A stretch of 64,000 nucleotides of DNA, from assembly GCF_000169435.1 (NCBI RefSeq), contig NZ_AAYB01000001.1:310001-374000 (forward strand), written 5' to 3'. Below the pieces are notes generated by a model. The model did no database searches. It saw nothing but the letters and a program-made list of their open reading frames with translations, and was not told the DNA's origin. Below are positions 1 to 9,903 of the stretch, one piece after another. Position 1 is the first letter of the stretch. Each line of letters opens with the position of its first letter. A program made the position numbers and the translations under genes. Source of the DNA: Roseobacter sp. CCS2 (GTDB taxonomy: Bacteria; Pseudomonadota; Alphaproteobacteria; Rhodobacterales; Rhodobacteraceae).

Positions 1-280
<280 letters not shown>

Positions 281-350
281 CTAGCCTGACAACTCCCTTG
301 ACAACATCTTCTGCAATTGGGACCACAGGGACGACATAAAAGGACACCTC

Positions 351-1385
351 ATGGCGCAGCAAAAGACCATCCTTCGGGCCCTCGCGGGCGAAACACTTCC
401 CACGCCCCCGATCTGGATGATGCGGCAAGCCGGACGGTATTTGCCAGAATACAAAGCCACCCGCGCGCAGGCGGGGGATTTCTTGTCATTGTGCTATAAT
501 CCTGAATTGGCCGCCGAAGTTACGCTGCAACCTATTCGCCGTTATGGCTTTGATGCGGCAATTCTTTTTGCAGATATCCTACTGCTGCCACAGGCCTTGG
601 GCGCTGATCTTTGGTTCGTCACCGGCGAAGGGCCGCGACTATCCACGATCACCTCTGCTGATGAACTGGCGAAACTGAAGCCAACCGAAGCAATCCACGA
701 CACGCTGAATCCTGTCTATGAAACAGTGAAAATCCTGTCGCGTGAGCTGCCGGATGAAACCACATTGATTGGTTTTGCGGGTGCGCCATGGACAGTCGCA
801 ACCTATATGATCGCAGGCCAAGGCACACCGGATCAAGGCCCTGCACATGCGCTCAAGTCTGAAAACAGACCGGTTTTTGACGGGATCATTAACCGCCTGA
901 CCGAAGGTACGATCGCCTATCTGTCCAAGCAGATCGACGCGGGTGCGGAATGTGTCAAACTTTTCGATAGCTGGGCGGGATCACTGCAAGGCGATGATTT
1001 TACCAATTATTCCATCAAGCCAATGCAGCGGATCATCGCTGCGCTGAAAGAAAAGCATCCCGGTGTTCCAGTCATCGCATTCCCCCGCGGGGCCGGCACA
1101 AAATATGTTGGCGTTCATGCCGCCACAGGCGCTGACTGCGTGGCCGTCGATGACGGTGTCGATGCAGCTTGGGTTGCCCAGAATGTGCAAAACGATGGCT
1201 GCGTGCAAGGCAACCTGAAATCATCGCATATGGTGACAGGTGGCGATGCACTGGTTAGCGAAACACGCCGCATTTGCGATGCGTTGTCTGGTGGCCCGCA
1301 TATCTTCAACCTTGGTCACGGGATCACACCGGATGCGAACCCTGAAAACGTGCAGTTGATGATTGACACGGTGCGTGGGTCCTAG
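351..1385 (+). CDS. hemE: Uroporphyrinogen decarboxylase
   Basis: 344 residues, the usual length. HemE decarboxylates the four acetate side chains of uroporphyrinogen III to give coproporphyrinogen III in the cytosol, two steps after HemC. The N-terminal signature MRQAGRY is at residues 24-30, and the second family signature GFAGAPWT lies near residue 145. The ATG at 351 follows AAAAGGACACCTC, which contains a good Shine-Dalgarno sequence. It lies divergent from hemC and about 440 bases from the end of hemF, which catalyses the next step, so most late tetrapyrrole steps are clustered here. Confidence 0.97.
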   Translation: MAQQKTILRALAGETLPTPPIWMMRQAGRYLPEYKATRAQAGDFLSLCYNPELAAEVTLQPIRRYGFDAAILFADILLLPQALGADLWFVTGEGPRLSTITSADELAKLKPTEAIHDTLNPVYETVKILSRELPDETTLIGFAGAPWTVATYMIAGQGTPDQGPAHALKSENRPVFDGIINRLTEGTIAYLSKQIDAGAECVKLFDSWAGSLQGDDFTNYSIKPMQRIIAALKEKHPGVPVIAFPRGAGTKYVGVHAATGADCVAVDDGVDAAWVAQNVQNDGCVQGNLKSSHMVTGGDALVSETRRICDALSGGPHIFNLGHGITPDANPENVQLMIDTVRGS

Positions 1386-1433
1386 AATTGCCGTAATGGA
1401 CCGACAAGGTAGGCCCGGCATCGGGAGCATACC

Positions 1434-1820
1434 TTGAAGATACCATTCACATTGCGATTGGCCTACTATGGTTTCCGCGCGACTGTGCGTGCGGGACTTG
1501 TGTTTCTATTGGCTTGGATATTCCTGATCCCCGCCTCTGACGCGGACAACACGGCACTCGGCGCCCGGGATGGCACGACATATCCAGCGGGGTTGCGCGC
1601 CATGCGTGTGGCGAAATTGATCGTGACCGTTGCACCGCCACAAGCTTACAACCTGATTGCAGTCGGATTGGGCCGCGATATTTCGCCATTAATGGTGCGG
1701 ATCGCCTTTACACAGATGGCAGCAGGCTACGTCATGCCTGCATCAACCCGTGGCAATGGGCTGCCCGGTTTGGAAAGTGACCGGGACATTGAAGGCCCAC
1801 GCTTTATCAAGATCGACTAG
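1434..1820 (+). CDS. Small hypothetical protein with one hydrophobic N-terminal segment
   Basis: 128 residues of no family I recognise. The chosen start is TTG at 1434, preceded by GGGAG at 1423-1427 with suitable spacing; no ATG is available in frame. Residues about 18-34 (AGLVFLLAWIFLIPASD) form one hydrophobic stretch, either an uncleaved membrane anchor or a signal peptide; the rest is soluble and has no cysteines or obvious motif. It follows hemE by 48 bases on the same strand and may be co-transcribed with it. It converges on hemF with one base between the stops. Confidence 0.6.
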   Translation: MKIPFTLRLAYYGFRATVRAGLVFLLAWIFLIPASDADNTALGARDGTTYPAGLRAMRVAKLIVTVAPPQAYNLIAVGLGRDISPLMVRIAFTQMAAGYVMPASTRGNGLPGLESDRDIEGPRFIKID

Positions 1821-1821
1821 T

Positions 1822-2700
1822 TCAGACCCATTTGGCCAGCGGCGGCAAGCTCATTAATACCGCATTGGCATCATGTCCTGTGGCCAAGCCAAACTTTGTC
1901 CCACGATCATAGACCAGATTATACTCGGCATAGAGCCCGCGATGCACCAGCTGTGTGTCCTTATCCGCCTCTGACCACGGCGTATCGCGGCGCTTTTCAA
2001 CCAATGGAATGTAAGCAGGCAGGAACGCTTTGCCGATATCCTGGGTCAGCGTGAAATCAGCCTCCCAATCGCCTGTACAATAGTCATCCATAAAGATGCC
2101 ACCAACACCCCGTGCACGATTGCGGTGCGGGATATAGAAGTATTCATCCGCCCATGCCTTTAGTTTGGGGTAATGCGCCTCACCATGCGGATCGAGGTGA
2201 GCTTTTTGCGTAGCGTGGAAATGTGCAGTGTCTTCGTCATATTCAATACAGGGGTTCAGGTCAGACCCACCGCCAAACCACCATGCATGCGGGGTCCAGA
2301 ACATACGGGTGTTCATATGCACCGCAGGCGCATGCGGATTTTGCATATGGGCGACCAGTGAAATACCGGATGCCCAAAAGCGTGGATCATCCTCCATTCC
2401 GGGCACGCCACGTGCGGCCATCGCCTTTTGCGCGGATGCGCCGAGTTGACCATAAACCGTTGACACGTTGACACCGACCTTTTCAAACACGCGACCGCCA
2501 CGCATCACCGACATCAAACCACCGCCCGCGTCTGACCCATCGTCCGAGGTGCGCATGGTTTCAGTGACTTCGAACCTGCCAGCAGTGCCATCACCTTTGT
2601 GGCTGTCTTCCAACCCTTCGAAAGATGCGACAATCTGGTCGCGTAATGTGCGGAACCATGATGATGCTTTGCTCTTTTCCGCCTCAAACCCGTCTGACAT
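1822..2700 (-). CDS. hemF: Oxygen-dependent coproporphyrinogen III oxidase
   Basis: 292 residues from the ATG at 2700-2698 (MSDGFEAEKSKASSW). The reading frame stays open upstream to 2802, but the added residues are not family-like and an AGGGGA lies upstream of the chosen ATG. HemF oxidatively decarboxylates coproporphyrinogen III to protoporphyrinogen IX using O2. Family signatures seen are HMNTRMFW, WFGGGSDLNPC and GGIFMDDYC. It is the aerobic enzyme; no oxygen-independent HemN lies in the window. The promoter region is shared with a divergent small gene and holds an inverted repeat at 2727-2738. Confidence 0.96.
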   Translation of the reverse strand: MSDGFEAEKSKASSWFRTLRDQIVASFEGLEDSHKGDGTAGRFEVTETMRTSDDGSDAGGGLMSVMRGGRVFEKVGVNVSTVYGQLGASAQKAMAARGVPGMEDDPRFWASGISLVAHMQNPHAPAVHMNTRMFWTPHAWWFGGGSDLNPCIEYDEDTAHFHATQKAHLDPHGEAHYPKLKAWADEYFYIPHRNRARGVGGIFMDDYCTGDWEADFTLTQDIGKAFLPAYIPLVEKRRDTPWSEADKDTQLVHRGLYAEYNLVYDRGTKFGLATGHDANAVLMSLPPLAKWV

Positions 2701-2726
2701 GTTTGGTCCGTTTCCCCTGATATTGA

Positions 2727-2738
2727 ATAACGTGTTAT
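2727..2738. promoter_or_regulatory. Inverted repeat in the hemF divergent promoter region
   Basis: ATAAC-GT-GTTAT, a 12-base inverted repeat 27 bases upstream of the hemF start and about 60 bases before the divergent gene. A second imperfect repeat (TCATC and GATGA arms, about 2759-2777) lies closer to the divergent gene. Position suits a regulator-binding site, but the sequence is AT-rich and short and I cannot match it to a named operator. Confidence 0.3.
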
Positions 2739-2800
2739 CATTGTCTTTATGCACCATAGTCATCATGCAACGATGATCCAGATCAAAACCGGAGAGTGCC

Positions 2801-3187
2801 ATGCGCCCCGCCTACATCGCCCTACCTTTCGTGCTTTTCGCCGTCTGCGCCACACCGCGCGAACAGTGCGTCAGCGACGTCACACGGGACACCAAGGTGC
2901 TTGCCAGCCTGATCAACGAAGTCCGGGGTAATCTGGCACGCGGCTATGCGCTTGACCGGCAACAAGAGGTGCGTTCGGTTCCCAAAACGTGCCGGGCCCA
3001 AGATGAGGATGGGGATGTGTTCAGGTTCCGTTGCGATGAAACGCGCACCGTGACGACAGTAACCCCCGAGGCCATCGACCTAAACGCCGAACGCGCCAAG
3101 CTTTCATCGCTCGAGGAAAGATTTGTGCAGTCGCAGGCAGCCTCTAATCAGGCGGTGGCGCAATGCATCGCGGTGCATCCCGAATAA
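2801..3187 (+). CDS. Small exported hypothetical protein
   Basis: 128 residues, divergent from hemF, with GGAGAG immediately upstream of the ATG. The N-terminus (MRPAYIALPFVLFAVCATP) is a short hydrophobic signal sequence. The cysteine at 16 sits in FAVC, a poor lipobox because valine is at -1, so I do not call it a lipoprotein with confidence. The mature part contains several cysteines and a charged C-terminal half likely to be helical (LNAERAKLSSLEERF). No catalytic motif is seen and I do not recognise the family. It converges on the SDR gene. Confidence 0.6.
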   Translation: MRPAYIALPFVLFAVCATPREQCVSDVTRDTKVLASLINEVRGNLARGYALDRQQEVRSVPKTCRAQDEDGDVFRFRCDETRTVTTVTPEAIDLNAERAKLSSLEERFVQSQAASNQAVAQCIAVHPE

Positions 3188-3991
3188 TCAGTGGGCAGAA
3201 ACAGCCGCCGGATCAAGCAAGGTACGCCCGCCATCCACTGTGATAATCTGGCCGGTCACAAAGGCCGCTGCATCCGAGGCTAGATATTGTACCGCGTCTG
3301 ACACCTCGCCGGGGCTGGCGATGCGTTGCAGTGGCGTGTTGTCGACGATCGCTTCGCGTACATCGTCATGATCTCGCAATGATCCCTTAAGGCTTGCACT
3401 CATCACGCTGCCAAAGGCCACGGCGTTCACGCGGATACCATGCGACGCAAGTGCGACGGCCAAAGACCGGGTCATTTGATCGGATGCGGCGGAACTGACC
3501 GAATAGGCCAGCAAATCCGGATGGGTGCGACGCGCGGCAATAGAGCTGAGGTTCACAATGGACCCGATGGGTTCGCCTTCCTCGCCATCGGCCTGTTTGA
3601 TCATGCGCCGGGCAACGGCCTGACTGACACGCAAGGCGGTCATTGCATTTTGTTGCAACAACTCCTCGACCGAATTGTCATCGGGATCAAGCGGATCAGT
3701 CTGCATCACCTGACGCGACGCATTCACCAGAATATCCACACGCTCAAACGCATCAATGGTCGCAGATAGCAGGTTCGCAATCGTCAGTTTCTTGCGCAGA
3801 TCACCGGCAAAAATGCGCACGTTTTCTTCTTTACCGGCTTCTTCGCCGACTTCGTGACACAGCGTCTTTTCGTCCATATCGGCGAACACGACATTCGCAC
3901 CCATTTTCACAAAGTGGCGCCCAATCGCAAGACCCACACCATTGGCGGCACCTGTAACAATCGCAGTTTTTCCAGAGATGGAAAATGACAT
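3188..3991 (-). CDS. Short-chain dehydrogenase/reductase family protein lacking the catalytic lysine
   Basis: 267 residues with a clear SDR fold: nucleotide-binding TGAANGVG at 13-20, a D after the second strand (D38), and the C-terminal PEVSD/DGG region typical of 3-oxoacyl-ACP-reductase-like SDRs. The catalytic serine (S149/S150) and tyrosine (Y163) are present, but YxxxK reads YSVSS, so lysine 167 is serine, and the usual NAG motif reads NAS (90-92). The classical proton-relay residue is therefore missing; it may be a non-catalytic or altered SDR. It lies 21 bases downstream of the methyltransferase gene on the same strand and is probably co-transcribed. The substrate is unknown. Confidence 0.85.
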   Translation of the reverse strand: MSFSISGKTAIVTGAANGVGLAIGRHFVKMGANVVFADMDEKTLCHEVGEEAGKEENVRIFAGDLRKKLTIANLLSATIDAFERVDILVNASRQVMQTDPLDPDDNSVEELLQQNAMTALRVSQAVARRMIKQADGEEGEPIGSIVNLSSIAARRTHPDLLAYSVSSAASDQMTRSLAVALASHGIRVNAVAFGSVMSASLKGSLRDHDDVREAIVDNTPLQRIASPGEVSDAVQYLASDAAAFVTGQIITVDGGRTLLDPAAVSAH

Positions 3992-4012
3992 CAGAACTCT
4001 CCCTTGATCCGG

Positions 4013-4981
4013 TCAGCGTTGTGGCCGGTTGGCGTGGAACACTTTGAATGCACCATTGCTGGCGATCATGTCCACATTGCGGAAACATTCGTTCAACGTG
4101 GCTTCATAGGGCAAATGGCGGTTCGCGACCATCCACAGCTTGCCGTGCGGGGCCAATAGGCGGGCGGCAGCTTGAATGAACGCGCGGCCAAGGCTTGGAT
4201 CAGCGGCGCGGCTGGTATGAAACGGTGGGTTCATGATGATACCGTCATAAACGGTCGCGTCGTGGCGCGTAGCGTCAGCCCAGTAAAAGGACACACGAGG
4301 GTCATCGACATTCAGCTTGGCGCAATCCAACGATAATGCCTCTGCTTCGATCAGGTCGAGCGATTTCACACCATCGCGCGCCAAGACAGGAGCCGCCAAA
4401 TAACCCCAGCCAGCCCCCAGGTCAGCCATGCGCGCAGGCAGCTTCGTGGGCAGTGCATCAGCCAAAAACGCAGAGCCCTTGTCAATTGCGCCATCCGAAA
4501 ACACACCTGCTGCGGTGAAATAGCCATGTGCACCTACAGCAGGTGGCGGTGCAGCCCAATCTGCAAATGCGTCTGTGGCCGCAAACCAAAAGATTCGGCC
4601 ATGCCCTTTGGGAAGTGATGGGATGTCACCCAGTGTTTTGCGGCAAGCCTTGAACAAACTGTCCACGCCATCCGTCTTTTGCCCATCGACGATCACCAGT
4701 TCTGCCTTGGCGCATGCCTCTGCCACCATCGCGCGCGCAAGTGCTTTTGCACGGGGCACCACCACAATTGCAACGGACACCTTTGGCACATCTTGCATCA
4801 CCGGATACCCGGCACTCTGCCAAGCCGCATAATCTGGAAAAAACCCGTGCATGACCTGCACAGCGTCGCGCGGCAGGCTGGACACATCATAAGTCGCAGG
4901 CGGGCGCATCAGTGCGATGTTGCCTTCTGGCAACGCAATCAAGCCATCTTCAATGGCGGTGCTGAGGCGGGATTGGGACAT
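4013..4981 (-). CDS. RsmC-like class I SAM-dependent methyltransferase
   Basis: 322 residues. The C-terminal half has the SAM-binding motif DLGAGWGYL and the amino-methyltransferase motif NPPF (in IIMNPPFHTS), and the N-terminal half is a divergent second domain, as in RsmC/RlmG enzymes. Those enzymes methylate N2 of a guanine in ribosomal RNA (G1207 of 16S for RsmC). The architecture supports a 16S/23S guanine N2-methyltransferase, but the exact target cannot be settled here. It lies between clpS (24 bases away) and the SDR gene on the same strand. Confidence 0.88.
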   Translation of the reverse strand: MSQSRLSTAIEDGLIALPEGNIALMRPPATYDVSSLPRDAVQVMHGFFPDYAAWQSAGYPVMQDVPKVSVAIVVVPRAKALARAMVAEACAKAELVIVDGQKTDGVDSLFKACRKTLGDIPSLPKGHGRIFWFAATDAFADWAAPPPAVGAHGYFTAAGVFSDGAIDKGSAFLADALPTKLPARMADLGAGWGYLAAPVLARDGVKSLDLIEAEALSLDCAKLNVDDPRVSFYWADATRHDATVYDGIIMNPPFHTSRAADPSLGRAFIQAAARLLAPHGKLWMVANRHLPYEATLNECFRNVDMIASNGAFKVFHANRPQR

Positions 4982-5005
4982 CAGGGTGCGAACAGCGACG
5001 AGGCG

Positions 5006-5347
5006 CTATTCTTTCTCCATCGTGCATTGGAGGGGGTGCTGGTGACGCTGCGCAAAATCCATCACTTGCGCAACTTTTGTCTCTGCAATCTCATGGCTGA
5101 AGACACCAACGACCGCGACGCCCTTCTTATGAACGGTCAACATCAGTTCAAACGCTTGGGCATGTGACAAACCAAAAAAACGCTCCAACACATGCACAAC
5201 AAATTCCATCGGCGTGAAATCATCATTCAGGATCAACACCTTATACATCGGCGGGCGTTTTGTCTTTGGCTTCGTCTCAAGCACGACGCCGACGTCACCG
5301 TCGTCATCGTCCTTTTTGTCAGCCATCATGTAAAACTCTGCCAGCAT
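5006..5347 (-). CDS. clpS: ATP-dependent Clp protease adaptor ClpS
   Basis: 113 residues. ClpS binds the N-terminal domain of ClpA and hands over N-end-rule substrates to ClpAP. The family core is plain: [17 protein letters not shown], then a helical block ending in [12 protein letters not shown], then the C-terminal [14 protein letters not shown] helix. The acidic N-terminal tail (KKDDDDGD) is normal for the family. The start at 5347 has AAGG eight bases upstream; starts at 5329 or 5326 (MMADKK) are possible alternatives. No clpA is in the window. Downstream on the same strand is the RsmC-like gene. Confidence 0.95.
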   Translation of the reverse strand: MLAEFYMMADKKDDDDGDVGVVLETKPKTKRPPMYKVLILNDDFTPMEFVVHVLERFFGLSHAQAFELMLTVHKKGVAVVGVFSHEIAETKVAQVMDFAQRHQHPLQCTMEKE

Positions 5348-5395
5348 TTGGTGCGCCTTGTTGGGTTGGCGTTATATATAAGGCACAGGTGCCAC

Positions 5396-5503
5396 ATGAA
5401 AACCCCATCAAATCACAATCAGGAAATGGGAGGGTGGACCGCGAAAATCACTTATCTAGCGGCCGCGCTATGTGTCCTTACTATATATGGACAAATGGCG
5501 TGA
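5396..5503 (+). CDS. Possible 35-residue single-span membrane peptide
   Basis: ATG at 5396, preceded at short distance by CAGGTG, opens a 35-codon frame in the 283-base gap between divergent clpS and the D,D-carboxypeptidase. Residues about 14-33 (WTAKITYLAAALCVLTIYGQ) would make one transmembrane helix after a polar N-terminus. That organisation is typical of small membrane proteins, but the frame is short and could be chance. No family recognised. Confidence 0.3.
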   Translation: MKTPSNHNQEMGGWTAKITYLAAALCVLTIYGQMA

Positions 5504-5630
5504 TGAACGCCGCAAAAGTCTTTGAATTTAGGGTATTTTCTGAAAACCCGACTTATGCTAGCGTCATTTTATAACAATAAGACCACCGGAAAAATTCGGG
5601 GTCACTGAGGCAGAAAATGAGGCAAGCGAC

Positions 5631-7103
5631 GTGACAAGTCGTACGGGACAGTGGGCCCTCCACGGGCTATTTCTTTGTGTATTTTTGGTATCTTTGCTTG
5701 CCGCACCCATGCGTGCGACCGCTGCACCCTATGCCGCGATGGTGATGGACGCGCGCACAGGTGAGGTTTTGCATTCGCGCAACGCCGACACCCAGTTGCA
5801 TCCGGCATCGCTGACAAAAATGATGACGCTTTATGTTGCTTTCCAAGCGATTGAGCGCGGTGAAATCACGCTGGACACACCTGTCCGCATCAGCCGCCTT
5901 GCCGCATCCGAGCCGCCATCGAAACTGGGCCTGCGCTCTGGTCAAACGATCCGGCTGCGTTTCTTGCTACGGGCCGCTGCGGTCAAATCCGCCAATGACG
6001 CGGCCACAGCCATCGGCGAAGCGATCTCTGGTTCCGAAGACGCATTCGCCACGCGTATGAACCGCACTGCCCGCGCGATGGGCATGCGCAACACAAATTT
6101 CCGCAACGCACATGGGCTGACACAGTCAGGACACCTGTCGACTGCGCGTGATATGTCCGTTCTGGGTCGTCACGTTATCTATGACTTCCCACAGTATTAT
6201 AACCTTTTCTCTCGCCGCTCTGCGGATGCAGGTGTCGCCCGGGTGCGCCACACAAACCGCCGTTGGCTGGACAGCTATGCCGGCGGTGACGGCATCAAGA
6301 CAGGCTATACGCGTGCTGCTGGCTTTAACCTTGTTGCATCCGCCCAGCGCGGCCAAGAACGTGTTATCGCAACTGTCTTTGGCGGTTCATCCACATCGGC
6401 ACGGAATGCGCGCATCACAGAGCTGATGGATATGGGCTTTAACCGCGCTCCGTCCCGCGCAACGATCCGCCGTCCGAACCCACCTGCGGCCATGCTGACA
6501 AGCTCTAACTCACAAGGGCAGGTGAACCCTGGTAAGATCGTTCGTGTCAGCGGCCTGATCACGCGTAGCATCAGACCAACCGCACGTCCGGTTGCAGCGC
6601 CCGTTCAAGAAGATGTTCTCGTTGCGGCTGTGGATGCAGATGTGATCAATGCCGCAATCGCTGATTCAGTCAATGCCGCCTTGACCGAAGCATTAAACGC
6701 GCCAACGCCTGCGCCTGCGCCGACACAAGTCATCGCCGCAACACCGCCCACTGTCACACCCATCGCGCGACCTGCAACTGAAACACAAGTCGCAGCGCTC
6801 GTACCAGAGGCGACGGTGGTGGATACCGGACCAGAGGTAGTCACCCGCATTTCAACCTCTGGCGGGCGCCATTGGGGCGTGAATGTTGGGCGCTATAACA
6901 CGCGGTATGACGCAGAACGGGTCTTGCTACGTGTGGCCTTGAACGAGATGAGCACGCTTGACGGGTCTTTGCGCCGCGTTGTGCAACGCTCTGGCGGGTT
7001 CGATGCCAACTTTATGGGATTGACCCGTGAAGGTGCTGATCTGGCTTGCCGCCGTTTACAGGCGCGCGGCACAACATGCTTTATGATTGGGTCTGACGGC
7101 TAG
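5631..7103 (+). CDS. D-alanyl-D-alanine carboxypeptidase (S11 family) with C-terminal SPOR domain
   Basis: 490 residues from GTG at 5631, with GAGG eight bases upstream. A signal sequence occupies residues 1-31. The S11 penicillin-binding domain follows with SLTK (60-63, nucleophile S60 and K63), SAN (120-122) and KTG (223-225), which trim the terminal D-Ala from peptidoglycan stem peptides in the periplasm. A proline/alanine-rich linker (about 290-400) leads to a C-terminal domain of about 80 residues (from GGRHWGVNVGRY) resembling SPOR, which binds denuded septal glycans. The fusion suggests recruitment to division sites. The N- and C-terminal motifs are seen; localisation is inference. Confidence 0.93.
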   Translation: MTSRTGQWALHGLFLCVFLVSLLAAPMRATAAPYAAMVMDARTGEVLHSRNADTQLHPASLTKMMTLYVAFQAIERGEITLDTPVRISRLAASEPPSKLGLRSGQTIRLRFLLRAAAVKSANDAATAIGEAISGSEDAFATRMNRTARAMGMRNTNFRNAHGLTQSGHLSTARDMSVLGRHVIYDFPQYYNLFSRRSADAGVARVRHTNRRWLDSYAGGDGIKTGYTRAAGFNLVASAQRGQERVIATVFGGSSTSARNARITELMDMGFNRAPSRATIRRPNPPAAMLTSSNSQGQVNPGKIVRVSGLITRSIRPTARPVAAPVQEDVLVAAVDADVINAAIADSVNAALTEALNAPTPAPAPTQVIAATPPTVTPIARPATETQVAALVPEATVVDTGPEVVTRISTSGGRHWGVNVGRYNTRYDAERVLLRVALNEMSTLDGSLRRVVQRSGGFDANFMGLTREGADLACRRLQARGTTCFMIGSDG

Positions 7104-7108
7104 GGCGT

Positions 7109-8707
7109 TCAGGCGACCTTGCCCTCAAACGCAGCTGCCATCAGCGCACGGGTATATTCGGTGCGCGGTGCATCAAAGATTGTGTCGGCATCGCCCGCCT
7201 CGACAACATCACCTTGCTTCATGACCATCACCTTATGCGATAGCGCGCGCACGACCTTGAGGTCGTGACTGATGAACAGATAAGCAAGCCCGTTCTTTTG
7301 CTGCAATTCACGCAGCAATTGCACGATCTGCACCTGCACAGTCATATCCAGCGCCGACGTCGGTTCGTCCAAAATCAGCAGTTTTGGCCGCAGGATCATC
7401 GCACGCGCAATCGCGATCCGCTGACGCTGGCCACCCGAAAACTCATGCGGGTAGCGGTCCATCAAAGATGGATCGAGGCCGACTTCATCCATAATCTCGG
7501 CCACCATATCGCGCCGGTCGCGTCCGGGATCTACGCCATGCACGCCAAGACCCTCTGCAATGATCTCGGCCACGGTCATACGCGGGCTGAGTGAGCCGTA
7601 GGGGTCCTGAAACACGATCTGCATATCACTGCGCAACGGGCGCATCTGCCGCTGGTTCAGATGCTGAATATCAGCACCTTGAAAGGCAATTCGCCCCTCC
7701 GAACGGATCAATCGCATTACCGCCAAAGCGAGCGTCGTCTTACCCGACCCACTTTCGCCGACGACGCCAAGGGTTTCGCCTGCGCGCACCGTCAACGTGG
7801 CGTCGTTCACGGCTTTGATGTATCCCACAGTCCGTTTGAGCAAACCGCGCTGGATCGGGAACCATATCTTTGCCTGATCCGTTGCCAAAACCACTGGCGC
7901 ATCCGGCTGCACAGGTGCAGGCACACCGCTTGATTCAGCGGCCAGCAGCATTTGCGTATAAGGGTGTTGAGGGCTCGCAAACAGCTCTGCCGTCGGCCCG
8001 ATTTCTACGATTTCCCCATCCTTCATCACGCAAACCCGATCTGCGATCTTGCGCACAATCGTCAGGTCATGGGTGATGAACAGCATTGACATGCCCTCAT
8101 CCCGTTTGAGATCTGCCAGCAAATCCAAAATCTGCGCTTGAATGGTGACATCAAGTGCCGTCGTCGGTTCATCCGCAATCAACAGTTCAGGGCCGTTTGC
8201 CAGCGCCATCGCAATCATCACACGTTGCCGCTGTCCACCGGATATCTGATGCGGGTACGCCCCAAGGCGGCTTTCGGCGTCACGAATGCCAACGCGTTCA
8301 AGCAATTCGATAACACGTGCACGCACGGCCGCCCCACGCAGGCCCTGATGCAATTCAATACTCTCTGCCAGTTGCTTTTCCAGCGTATGCAGCGGGTTGA
8401 GCGAGGTCATCGGTTCCTGAAAAATAAAGCTGATATCGTTGCCGCGTACCCGGCGCAGGGCTGCTTCATTCGCGCCGACCATTTCCTCGCCCGCGTATTT
8501 GATGGACCCGGCCATCACAGCGCTATCACCCAACAACTGAACGGTCGACAGGGCGGTTACAGACTTGCCAGACCCGCTCTCGCCTACAATGGCAACGGTT
8601 TCACCTTTATGCACCTGAAATGAAACACCTTTGACGGCATGTGTGGTGTCCCCATCCTGCCGAAACGCCACGCGCAGGTTTTGAACGTCAAGGACTGCGC
8701 TACTCAT
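7109..8707 (-). CDS. yejF: Peptide/oligopeptide ABC transporter, duplicated ATPase (YejF type)
   Basis: 532 residues made of two complete ABC ATPase domains. The first has Walker A GESGSGKS at 42-49 and signature SGGQRQR; the second repeats both motifs, with Walker [13 protein letters not shown]. Each domain ends with the oligopeptide-type C-terminal extension (QHPYTQMLL). It powers import through YejB and YejE. The ATG overlaps the stop of yejE by four bases (8704-8707), so translation is coupled. It converges on the carboxypeptidase gene with five bases between stops. Confidence 0.95.
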   Translation of the reverse strand: MSSAVLDVQNLRVAFRQDGDTTHAVKGVSFQVHKGETVAIVGESGSGKSVTALSTVQLLGDSAVMAGSIKYAGEEMVGANEAALRRVRGNDISFIFQEPMTSLNPLHTLEKQLAESIELHQGLRGAAVRARVIELLERVGIRDAESRLGAYPHQISGGQRQRVMIAMALANGPELLIADEPTTALDVTIQAQILDLLADLKRDEGMSMLFITHDLTIVRKIADRVCVMKDGEIVEIGPTAELFASPQHPYTQMLLAAESSGVPAPVQPDAPVVLATDQAKIWFPIQRGLLKRTVGYIKAVNDATLTVRAGETLGVVGESGSGKTTLALAVMRLIRSEGRIAFQGADIQHLNQRQMRPLRSDMQIVFQDPYGSLSPRMTVAEIIAEGLGVHGVDPGRDRRDMVAEIMDEVGLDPSLMDRYPHEFSGGQRQRIAIARAMILRPKLLILDEPTSALDMTVQVQIVQLLRELQQKNGLAYLFISHDLKVVRALSHKVMVMKQGDVVEAGDADTIFDAPRTEYTRALMAAAFEGKVA

Positions 8708-9903
8708 CGTTTGTCGGTTCCGGTTGCAGTGGCTTCTGTAGCAGTTTCAAACACCGTTTCATCCGCAATGACATTACCGTCGGCCACGAATGTCTTGCGC
8801 GGATCAAAGGCATCGCGGACACCTTCGAACACAAAGACCAACAGCGACAACATGATCGCAAAGGTAAAGAAAGCCGTGAAGCCCAGCCAAGGTGCTTGCA
8901 GGTTCTGTTTGGCCTGCAACGTCATCTCGCCCAATGAGGGGGCCGAGGACGGCAGACCAAACCCAAGGAAATCAAGCGAGGCCAAGCCGCCAATCGCACC
9001 CGTTACCAAGAACGGCAGCATCGTCAGCGTCGCCACCATCGCGTTGGGCAGCATATGGCGGAACATGATCACACGGTCGCGCACGCCCAGCGCCTTGGCC
9101 GCGCGCACGTATTCCAGATTGCGCGCGCGCAGAAACTCGGCCCTGACCACCCCGACAAGGGCGGGCCATCCGAACAGCACTGTGAGGAATACAAGGAGCC
9201 AGTAACTGCGCCCCAGGATCGCAAAGACGATGATGATCACGTAAAGCGACGGCATCCCCGTCCATATTTCTATAAATCGCTGAAAGATCAGATCGGTCCA
9301 GCCGCCAAAATAGCCCTGCACAGCACCTGCCATGATCCCGATCAGTGATGCGGCAACCGTCACAGTCAGCGCAAAGGTCACTGATAATCGGAAGCCATAG
9401 ATGACGCGGGCCGTCACATCGCGTTTGGTGTCATCCGTGCCCAACCAATTCTCGGCGCTGGGTGGCGCGGGGGCCACGCCGGACACATCCACAATCGTGT
9501 TGTAGGAATATGGGATAACAGGCCAAAGCATCCAGCCTGCCTGAAAATCCCCATCCAATGTTTGGCCATCATCAACAGCGGCGATCAGCTCTTCAGGATT
9601 ATCAAAGCATTCCTCCAGCCCGCCGGTGACGATCAGGCAATCCACCTCGGGTTCGCCATAACCTGCCTCTGTCGGGAAATCGCCACCGAAGTCCCGCTCT
9701 GAATAAAAGCTGAAGATCGGCATTTTGATTTCGCCGCGATAGCTGACGGCGATGGGTTTGTCGTTGGCAATAAACTCAGCAAAGATCGACAGGCCGAACA
9801 GGACGCTAAAGATAATCAGCGACCAGAACGCCCGCCGGTTGCGGCGGAAATTACGCAAGCGGCGCTGGTTGAGCGGGGAAAGAAACGGACGTTTGGCCAT
9901 CAA
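8704..9903 (-). CDS. yejE: Peptide ABC transporter permease (YejE type)
   Basis: 399 residues. An N-terminal transmembrane helix ([16 protein letters not shown]) is followed by a long periplasmic insert, as in YejE, then a BPD_transp_1 permease domain with about five helices and the EAA-like loop ([18 protein letters not shown]). It forms the inner-membrane channel with YejB. It overlaps yejB and yejF by four bases each, giving a tightly coupled operon. Confidence 0.94.
   Translation of the reverse strand: MMAKRPFLSPLNQRRLRNFRRNRRAFWSLIIFSVLFGLSIFAEFIANDKPIAVSYRGEIKMPIFSFYSERDFGGDFPTEAGYGEPEVDCLIVTGGLEECFDNPEELIAAVDDGQTLDGDFQAGWMLWPVIPYSYNTIVDVSGVAPAPPSAENWLGTDDTKRDVTARVIYGFRLSVTFALTVTVAASLIGIMAGAVQGYFGGWTDLIFQRFIEIWTGMPSLYVIIIVFAILGRSYWLLVFLTVLFGWPALVGVVRAEFLRARNLEYVRAAKALGVRDRVIMFRHMLPNAMVATLTMLPFLVTGAIGGLASLDFLGFGLPSSAPSLGEMTLQAKQNLQAPWLGFTAFFTFAIMLSLLVFVFEGVRDAFDPRKTFVADGNVIADETVFETATEATATGTDKR

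Noticed and set aside
8138-8623. 161-codon plus-strand open frame
   Set aside because: Antisense to the first ATPase domain of yejF; a shadow frame.
8639-9205. 188-codon plus-strand open frame
   Set aside because: It is antisense to yejE, rich in the codons expected of a GC-rich shadow frame, and has no ribosome-binding site or family resemblance.
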